64,000 nucleotides of DNA from Paracamarosporium sp. OC-R06-R3 (taxonomy: Eukaryota > Ascomycota > Dothideomycetes > Pleosporales > Didymosphaeriaceae): the NCBI GenBank assembly GCA_019828545.1, contig JACVRA010000257.1, positions 1-64,000 on the forward strand, read 5' to 3'. The notes below the pieces were generated by a model, which ran no database searches, was not told the origin of the DNA, and saw only the letters and a program-made list of their open reading frames with translations. Both the position numbers and the translations under genes were made by a program. Below, one piece after another: positions 55,601 through 64,000 of this stretch (the first letter of the stretch is position 1; each line of letters starts with the position of its first letter).

Positions 55601-58600
55601 TTAACTCGAAATGCAGCGCCTCCACATGAACTACAAATCGCCGAACGACCTAATTCAAAGGTGTCTGGAGTGCCAATCGACCTACAAGAGTGCCCTAGCA
55701 GATAGGATTGCGATTGCTGGTTTTCCAGCCGAATAGTGCAGAATACTTGATCTGTTCAGACTTGGAAAGTCGATTTTAACCAACATGATAGACGCGGCCA
55801 GAGCTCTAGGGTCAAAATTACTATAAGTGAGCCGAGCTCGGTCACTGTAATGAATGATATGATTGTGGCGTTCATGGTCCTTAGTTCCGGTACAGCGCTA
55901 CAAGTATGGAGACTCTTTGTTCCTGTGTCATCTCAGAATACGCAACATAGTCTCCGAGCCTCTGATGCGGGATCACCCAGAGACAGAACTTTTCGCGAGA
56001 TGATACGCTGACACTTTGTTGACCCGTTTGCCAGCCATTGGCGAAGAGATCCGAGGCATCGCAGGGTCATTCCTCCTTTATTTGACAAAGCGAGTCTCCA
56101 GTCGTGTTTGGGATGAGTCCAACCGGTCCTGGTACCAACGTGTACATGCTTTTATCGACTTTGAGTTTATATCTGCCAACACCGAAATCTGTGGTAGTGA
56201 GAGTTGGCCATACTCATGCAGAATGAAGTACAAAGATGGTATATCGCCTCTGAAAAGCACATTGGCTGTCATGGTCAACCTTTTGCGGCCACTGACACTT
56301 ACAGTTTCATACGAAAAGCTTGGACAGTCATTGTAACTTGCATTCCCTTGGATTCCACACGCAGTGTATAACCTGTGGTGGGGAATGTACTGCATGAAGA
56401 TAGCTCCTCATACTCCACCTCCAGACTTCGCATTGTGCCATCGTATGCCTACTTCAATCAGCACGGTGGTTTGCAGTCGTTTCACCCTTTGCCGCCAAAG
56501 TTTTGCAACACAATCCTAACAATGACCCATTCGACGTTGACATACATCTCTCCATCCACAGCCACTCTCAAACGGATCCAAAGCGATGTGCTGTCTCATC
56601 TGAATTTGAAAACCATTCCCCTTTGTCTGTCTCCTCTGTACTAGAAAACGAGACTTCCTTCAAATGAAACAAGGCTTTACGCCGTGGAGTAGTGAATCTT
56701 GCACTTGTCCCGATATGCAGGCTTGCGTAGGTGGAGATGGAGAGGACGTGGACCGCACCGAGCGTGAATGGAGGCAGCAACAACAACAGAACGGGTGCGA
56801 GGACGGGCGTAGAGGCGTTGTTGCGATACTCGTATCATAACGGTGCGACGATATCGTTGAATAAGCATAAGGGCGTTTGGTTCAAGGTTTCGAAGCGCTC
56901 GAAGCGCTAGGAGCGAACAAGTTGGTGGGATTCGACATCTTTTACGACTGCGTATGAGCATGGCGTCTTCCTGTGTATCAACTTTCATCGTTCTTATGAT
57001 CTCGGTCGGTATGGTGCATTGACATTTTAGTGCGAATGTTGAAATGTCCATCAAGGATACGAAGCGAACAGTAGATGTGCCTTCTTTATATACGTTCTGC
57101 CCCCTATCTTGGGCGAGCAGATTTAGATTCGCCTTCGCGTCACGCAGGCCCAAGCTCATGCAGGTGTATACAGTCTCCACTCATCCAAGCAGGGTCTCCC
57201 CTTGCCCACGCTTCCGCTGCTCCGTGCTGACCGTGCTGACTTCCCCGCATGCAGATGATCCTCATGCAATGATCTGATGTTGGGATGTCATTAGATGGAA
57301 CGAGCGTCTTGCGTCGAAGCGAAAGATGAGGTGGGGATGGCGAGTAGAACCGCGGTCTGTTTCGGTGTTTCAGATGTGCAGGGTGGTCGAACTTCAGTAT
57401 CATGACATGCGAAGAACACCATGCAGAAGAGCACTTTGATCATATTCTAAGTATACCCAAATGTTTCAAATGTGACTCCGGCTGTAGGGTAAATTGACAA
57501 CGTACAGCGATTGATGGAGTTGGCCAAAGACTATATTACTAGTATCAGAGGTATCAACAGCGCTGTCTATTGCCGCTGGCTACAAACCTTCCTTCAAACG
57601 GAGCAGCAGTTATCTAGTAACACATTGATGGTTGTTCTGCCTGTAGAATGAAGAGGCGGAACCGCAGTACGTACCGGACTCACAGTTAGCGTGCGTACGC
57701 GCAACCGTCGAGTGACAATGAGAAAACAATGTGATTGGAAGAGACTTTAGAGTAGTAGACAAGAATGCGACACCTTGTTCTATAGATATTGTCTTATCTC
57801 TTGAGTAGGAGAGTTGCAGCCTGGAAGAAGTCCTTGCGTGCTGTTGTCCAGGATATGACTGCGTCGGATATTCGTTAGCTCTACATCCGAGATTAATTCA
57901 AGAGAGCAAGGGAAGACTATGCGTAGCGACATGTACTTTCGAGTTCAATAATTTGTCACAATGCGCGAACCTGTCCTCACTATGCGCTGTCTCGACAGAG
58001 CCTGCAGACTTGTAGAATCCTGCTGAAGGAACGATTGGTGGCGTTCTCGACAAGAAAGTAGTTCCTGTACTACCTGGTGCAGGTAGAATGGCGGGCTCTC
58101 CATATCTAGATTAATGTGTAGAGAAATTCCATTTTCATAGGATCAAGCACCAGTTCACATGGGACTATAAAATTTATATGCAGAACAGTAGGCCGCACAG
58201 ATGTCAAGCACATGAATATGTCATAAACTATTTAGATGCGTAAAAATCCTTAAAGTACATTTATAAAGCAGCCAAAATTTGTGTAGGCTAACAATGGTGT
58301 TGCTAGGATCGACGTGATCGTGTATGGTAGGTATTGAGGTAGATGATCAATTGGAGATTTCAATGATAGTATCTGCAGATTTTCTGGCAGGAGACGCATT
58401 AAAGCTTAAGATGAAGGTAAGCACAATGACGACTCTGGATTTTAAGCCTGATGTAGGGACTACGGTTGAATTGGGGTTTAACGGAAATGGCTGCTATGAA
58501 CGGGTTGCTCTTAGAAATGACGGTAATAGATGTAGAGCTCTGTTATATGACAACAATAGAGCGTTTGTACGTGTTGTCCCGTGTCATTGCAACCTGATTC

Positions 58601-59505
58601 ATTAAACATCAATGATTATTGTCTAGGCGATAGAGAGGTAGGTATCCAATCAGACCCCATACTTGTGATTGTACTTACGTTTAAGCTTGATTGATATAGT
58701 TTACGTGAATGATGCCCGTGGAACTGCAAAAAGCCTGCCTACTTCTCACTAAAAGCATGATTATTGTCATCTCTCTAAATTATCGTTTCTAGAGTTGCCG
58801 AGTCAGATGGTTGGCGAGCGAAGATTGTAAATTTAAACAAAAAGTGACTGAGCGAAACTTCGAGGGCATCATAACTTGATCGCATCATAGGGAGGTTGCC
58901 TGCTAAATAGAGGAAAGTAGATAAAACGAAACAAGTCGTTCTTAGTTAGATATGAAAATTGAAAAAGAAAGTCTAAGACTGGTTCTTTCTACTGTGGAGT
59001 TACAATACTCGCTCCCATTCCAAAGGAAGCAAACAAACTAGAACAGTGGCTGCACACAATGTAGCAAAGAATTTACGTCAGTGTGTTATCTTCGAAACCG
59101 AGCAGAATGACAGTGACTACCTTGTCCTTTAGTAACTAACCAACATTGCAAGAACCTGGGTATGAAGAGGCGGGTCCATGTTTTTGCGGGGGTCGTATTT
59201 ATCATACATTATCGGTCGAGGTGTATAACATGCGAAACCAATTACCTTCGATACGTTTTGACGACCTCGTCCCACAGAGACGAGTCAGCATGGTTGAAGA
59301 GGAACGAATCAATCAGAACATGCAAAAGCGCTAGTATAGCTGTGAGTGGTTTAGACGTAAGGACCGGAAAACGCTGCGGAGAGCACGCTCCATCCTGAAC
59401 GCCCGAAACCCAGGCCTCGTGCATAAAAAGTAATCATGACAATGGTCAATCGAAAAGTGAACTCCCTCGCCCTTTCGGTAAAGTGTGCACACCCAAATGA
59501 ACTCA
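52621..59505. other. 6.9-kb gene desert between stuA upstream region and ATG7
   Basis: No gene is supported. It starts with a poly-G tract (52622-52636) and becomes AT-rich after about 55 kb. Short frames that drew attention (leftward 56078-56395, rightward 58324-58605) have no recognised family, no splice support and no clear signal peptide. No tRNA-like or terminal-repeat structure was found by eye. Confidence 0.45.
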
Positions 59506-61745
59506 TTATATTAGCTCACCCTCGCCCTCCTCCTCAAAATCGCCTTCCTCATCATCCCATTCCAGCTCGGTTGCGGCCTCATCAGCCTTCCTTTGCACCT
59601 CAGCAAGACCCGACATCTCTTCAACCCAACCTTTCTCATTCAGTGCCCTCTGCACAAAGTCCCAAGGGTCTTTCTCGTAGAGCTTGAGCACCTTATCACT
59701 GCATGCTGAACAACAGTCGTATGGTTTCCCAGTAACCTGCCTATTGTTGAAGTCGTGAAGGGTGCCTCGTATTGTGTGGGGTACGATGCCAAGTGGATGT
59801 ACAAAGGGCGCAGGTAATGAAGGGTGGGAAGATGATAGGGATTGTATGGTGGGGTTTTTGGAGGGATCGACAGGTGCTCGAGCCTTTGATGGATGTTGTA
59901 GTATGCTGACGAGAAGCTCGACGAGTAGGCTTGATGCTAACGGTGCGACGCCTGGTCGGGTTACGGTGCATTGTTGGTCTAACGTAGCATTGCTCAGAGA
60001 CTAGCAATATTAGTATAAAAACATTAGACTGTAGTATCTTTGACTTACATCTGCTGGAGCTACTACATCATTGCAGAAATAGCAGCCAAGCTCTTCCTCG
60101 CCTTCTCCATCCTCGGTTGGTTTCAGTCCATGTCGCATGACCACGAAAGTATCGAATCCTAGAGCAGCGTTGAGGACAATCTTGCCTTTCGCTTTACCCA
60201 TCACGGTAGGCAGCCATCTACTCTCCCGTGTATCCATAAGTAGAAAAATGGCGTCATGGTCATCGATCAATTTCCCCAGTTGCTCGAAATTTGCTTTGGT
60301 CCCGTTTTCATCCGTGATAGGGTGACCTGCCATGGGAACTTCCATTACGTATCCCTTTGCTTCAACGCCAGGATAGATTTCTTCTAATGCCTCCGCTGCT
60401 CGTTCAGCTTTCTTTGTACCCCCTTGAAGACAATCTTTAAAATCAAACAGTGGCTGCCGTACTGGATTCGAGAAGCTCACCGTCGCATTATCGATAAACG
60501 TGATTTTCCGCACACCCCAACCCATTAAGATCCGTGAAACGTACGAGCCTAACGTGCCCGCACCAAGCAAGAGACATTTACAATTTTTAATGACATCCAG
60601 ATCAATGGTGGGAGCTATTCGCCATTTGATCAATTTGAGATTCAAGTCCACTGCTTGATCGGCAAGTTTCCGCTCGTCCATATACTCGGAAAGGTCGACG
60701 GTGCGAGAAGTGAGTTTGTTGCTTTCGTTCCTTTCCCAGCCAGTCACCTTGGGCAACTTCGGCACTCGTGCGGTAGCCTCTTCAGGTGGTAGATTCAACT
60801 CGGAAACAGCTGGCGACTCAAGTTGCAATATCAGAGAACGAGCTTCATCCCGTCGGATATGTGTATCCCGATAACATAAAACCTGCACATCATTGAGTTT
60901 CCACCGATAGCGGATAAGGATCAACAAGTTTCGTAGTATCCAACTAGGGTTCTCTTCATACGTTGAAGGGTCGGCAAAGCACACAAACCGATCTGCTTTG
61001 TCCACGCCATCGAAAAAGCCTTTCTCGTATGAGGCCAAACTGTCAATAACCCATCGATAGCCTATTTCATCGATAGGAGTCGTAGGCGGGCCTTCAGGAT
61101 CCTCGTCGGTTGTGTTTGAGCGGGCCTTTTTCGCGAGGAAAAAGCCTCGCTGACGCGCATCGGAGCGATATTTCCACGTTTGCACCGCATCGACTAACTG
61201 AACCGTCTCACGTGAACTGAGATTCTGTACTTGTCCGACCTGCTTCCATTGCGGGTCGGATTGTATAGCTGGGAAGCCAAAGTGGTATGTGAACTTGTAC
61301 TTTTTGAGATTCGCAAACGTGATGAGGGTGAAGGCGGCAAGGAGCGAGGGGCATTCGTATATGGAGCCGTCGTGTATTGCCTCCCATATCTGACACAGAT
61401 CAGCCAAGGTATGGTTCCTCACTACATGCAGCTTACTGTCTTCGCACATCGCTCCAAGACTTGGGACCGGTCAAGATTCTTGTAGTCTTCGATGGTGTTG
61501 CAGTTCTTGATGATGCCCTCGGCGCGACAGAAGTTGGGTGGGGTGTCGTCCGAGGTCAGCGCGTTTGGATGGATCTGGATGCGGTTGGAGCGACCTGGCG
61601 CGTCGCCTGCGCGCACCTCGTACAGGCCGAGCACCTTGCGCGCCGAGTCGTCGAGTTTGTCATGGTTGATCTTGATGTGTGCAAGAGCAGCGTAGAACTG
61701 CACGTCGACGTCGCTCTGCCAGGGGGCAAACTTGAGCGTGGCCAT
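59506..61745 (-). CDS. atg7: ATG7, E1-like autophagy activating enzyme
   Basis: Three exons (61437-61745, 60049-61389, 59506-60000; introns of 47 and 48 bp) encode 714 residues. ATG7 adenylates ubiquitin-like ATG8 and ATG12 and passes them to ATG3 and ATG10. The N-terminal domain begins [18 protein letters not shown] and has [15 protein letters not shown] after intron 1. The C-terminal E1-like domain has the nucleotide site [20 protein letters not shown], then [28 protein letters not shown], and across intron 2 the catalytic block [11 protein letters not shown] with Cys561. A CSACSD motif may be half of the zinc site paired with CYFCND before intron 2. The acidic tail ([20 protein letters not shown]) resembles the dimer-tail region that binds partners. 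Confidence 0.96.
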
Positions 61746-63044
61746 GGTGTAGAGTCTCTGGTGAGAGGGAGAGGGCAGTCTATGCGCGGCTCTGGTGGCG
61801 AGCGGAGAGGGTGCAAGGCGGCGATGGACGTCATCAGAGGCTGCGGGCGTGCAGACGTGACCTCGAGTGCACGTGCAGCGATCAGGCACCTGGAGTGAAC
61901 GTCTCACTGCTCTTGTCGAGCTTCAGCCTCCCACGCGCCCCGCACTATCCCCATCGGGCCGCGGGGCAGCCGAGCCCGACATCATTTGACGCGTTCCTGG
62001 CACGTGCCAACGACAATACTGGGTCCACCTGATTTCTGCATGCATCATGGGATGCTTGCAACTTGAACAGCAGTATTATAGCCAGGAGCACACATATTAC
62101 AACTAGTATTACCGAGCATATGCTTATCTTTCGCTATCTACTATGCCGTGGTGCTGCACACCTTGACCGGGTTGCCAGCCTCTCAGTCCTCTCGCCCCCA
62201 CTCTGCAGCCTCGCCTACAATACGGATGCCACTCAGGTATTGATCACAGCACCATAAACTAGAACCGGCATCCAGGACTGGCAAGCATACGATACTGCAC
62301 TTCACGTCCCTGATCGGTAACGGCAAACGTCCCTGACCGGGTTGCGAGCGCCTCGCTGCCGGCACTTGAGGCACACTTGGTGATTGGACAGCCGTCGTAT
62401 TCCAGACCTCGCATATGGTACCGAGAAGGAGGCATGGTGCTTCAATTCCACGACCTGACATCCAAGGGAAGTGAGACACAGTTGCATGTATGTACTGTTG
62501 CTATGGGCAGGGGAAAGAGGTCGAGTTGAGCGATAGGCATAGACGCCCTTGGCATGCACGGTTTAGGTTGTGTATATGTATTGATTCACTTAGTGCAATG
62601 CGGTGATGACAACTGTACTTGGTGTAGCGTAACGATACTAGACTATAGAGGGAGTGCGGAGCGATTTTGTATATACAAGTGTAGTGATAGGGTAAGGAGA
62701 GAAAGGAGCGTGCAGAATATCGACAAGCGAAGCGAAGCAGAGTGAGTGACGCGTCATCAGTTCCGTCCATTCCAGCAACCACGTCCACGAACAAACGCGA
62801 TACCAAAGAGAAATATGTACTTGAAGTGCGTGTGATCGTATTGAAAGAGGACCAAGTTAGAGAAGCCGTTCATCGTAGCAACCGCGAATCATGTATCGGG
62901 GCGATGAAGGCAAGGCAGTCATCGGCGCTCACAGAACCGGAAAGGTGCAAAAGCCTTCAGGAAAGCGTTGGTGACATCCATCGCTTTGCTAGCTTACATA
63001 GTAGAGCTTCCATCCCATGTTGTTCAGTCCGGTGATTCCAACAT
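61746..63044. other. intergenic, ATG7 promoter and laccase 3' flank
   Basis: 1.3 kb with no convincing gene. Confidence 0.5.
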
Positions 63045-64000
63045 TCACAAGAGGGCTGGAGAAGCGGGGTAGGCGAGGGCTGGTGGCCAGCGCTTTCTCA
63101 GGCCTGAGTCGTCCTGAGGATAGACGGGCCTATTGCGGATATAGTTCTCATAGTTGTTACAGGTGTTAAACCACCTAGTCGCACTGTTAGCATCGTCGAA
63201 GCAGGGGTTCGACCCATGGCAGACTCACTCGCTGTCCTGAGCAGGCACGTTAATCTCATTCTCGCGTTCGACAAATTGCACGCTCAGCCCCATAGCAACA
63301 TGGAATGCAATGTGGCAATGCATCAACCATGCGCCAGGATTATCAGTTGGATAGGCGATGACGAGCCATCCCCCAGCTGGCAGATGGTGTACGTCGCGAC
63401 GGGGCGGGTTAGTGAAGACCAGGTCGTCTAGATTAACATCGACGTCAAATTGGCCAACTCCAGTACCAAGGATGTACATGTCGTGACCATGGAGATGGAT
63501 GGGGTGAGGGAGACCTGGAGCACCAACTGCTTGTTGGATTACCCAGTAGGTCCAGGCAGCAGTGTCCGAAATCTCTATCAGGTTGTAGTTCGCAGGATAA
63601 TCGTCAACGCCCTTAGCCATGTATTCAAGCGTGGGTTCAGCAGGATCGATGATCATACTTGTTCCGTTAATGGTCCAGAGCACAATCGATTGGTTGTTGG
63701 TGGCAACGGTTCGATTATCGAAGGCGATAGGCAGGTTCTGCGCTTGAACTCTGAAGGTATCTTTCGGCACGTTCTTTGCTATTTTTGGCTGAGGTGCAGG
63801 GTCATCGCATGTGGTGGGCGCATTAGAATTTGCACTGGAAGTAGGATCCGCAACGGTCACATTGTCGTAGGTAAAGATGGCTCGGCCAACTCCATTGTTG
63901 AAGCTTACACACGGGTTGTGAGCTTCAGCACGGAACCAATAATTGTCAGCGGTTTGGTCAGCAGTGAAGATGACATCGTAACGTTGTCCTGTTACGGAGG
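63045..64000 (-). CDS. laccase-type multicopper oxidase, C-terminal part (cut by window end)
   Basis: Two exons are visible (63229 to beyond 64000, and 63045-63174, with a 54-bp intron), covering about 300 C-terminal residues. Laccases oxidise phenols and reduce oxygen to water outside the cell. Seen are a domain-2 end (SVTGQRYDVIFTADQT), domain 3 with copper motif HPIHLHGHDMYILG, and the final HCHIAFHVAMGLSVQF holding the Cys-His bridge, with Leu at the likely axial position. The spliced last exon gives WFNTCNNYENYIRN and ends in DSGLRKRWPPALAYPASPALL. Ascomycete laccases are cleaved after a DSG(L/I/V) tail that plugs the copper channel, so this one should be processed there. The N-terminal half lies outside the window. 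Confidence 0.93.

Noticed and set aside
56078..56395. Leftward frame of 105 codons with YETVSVSGRKRLTMTANVLF
   Set aside because: The beta-strand-like pattern is suggestive, but there is no recognised family, no splice partner on either side, and a competing open frame on the opposite strand.
58324..58605. Rightward frame of 93 codons in AT-rich sequence
   Set aside because: An open frame of this length in AT-rich DNA is mildly unusual, but it has no signal peptide, family or neighbouring exon; transcript data would be needed.
63190..63225. ggggttcgaccc resembling a tRNA T-arm
   Set aside because: It lies in the laccase intron and no other tRNA arm is present around it.
1..64000. CRISPR arrays, bacterial operons, phage or plasmid features
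   Set aside because: The sequence is a eukaryotic genome with introns; no array of regularly spaced direct repeats is present.

Overview
The window reads as the genome of a filamentous ascomycete (Pezizomycotina; a Dothideomycete is my best guess, not proven). The evidence is the many short GT-AG introns of about 41-60 bp, an APSES regulator of the StuA type, a laccase with an ascomycete-type C-terminal DSGL tail, a pogo/Fot1-like transposon, and conserved eukaryotic housekeeping genes (PRP6-type splicing factor, UTP18, fimbrin, ATG7). Gene models were spliced by eye. For nearly all of them the exon lengths close in frame, but none is backed by transcripts.

Left part, 1-14.5 kb. After two small hypothetical genes comes a compact run that looks like a metabolic gene cluster. 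It holds a PLP-dependent threonine-aldolase-like enzyme, a FAD2-like membrane desaturase, a DUF302-like protein, two cytochrome P450s read from one 315-bp divergent promoter, and a YheT-type alpha/beta hydrolase sharing a second divergent promoter with an MCT-like MFS exporter. No PKS, NRPS, terpene cyclase or other standard backbone enzyme is visible. My reading is that the desaturase may act on a fatty acyl precursor that the P450s, hydrolase and perhaps the aldolase elaborate.

14.5-23.9 kb is a decaying accessory zone. It contains a C-terminal relic of a Zn2Cys6-type regulator, a broken GNAT gene, a Pth11/rhodopsin-like seven-helix gene that is intact except for one in-frame TGA, an apparently intact amino-acid permease, and a truncated flavin monooxygenase. 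The last abuts a complete 1,843-bp pogo-family transposon with an intact DD35D transposase and a TA target duplication.

24-48 kb carries mostly conserved genes: PRP6-like splicing factor, a small secreted six-cysteine protein lying alone in a gene-poor tract, a tandem CCCH zinc-finger protein, a 1,187-residue type II membrane mucin with duplicated exon units, UTP18, a GNAT acetyltransferase, fimbrin and StuA.

48.99-59.5 kb is a 10.5-kb stretch upstream of stuA with no gene I can support. It is GC-rich and full of simple repeats near stuA and more AT-rich beyond. ATG7 and the 3' part of a laccase (cut by the window end) complete the window.
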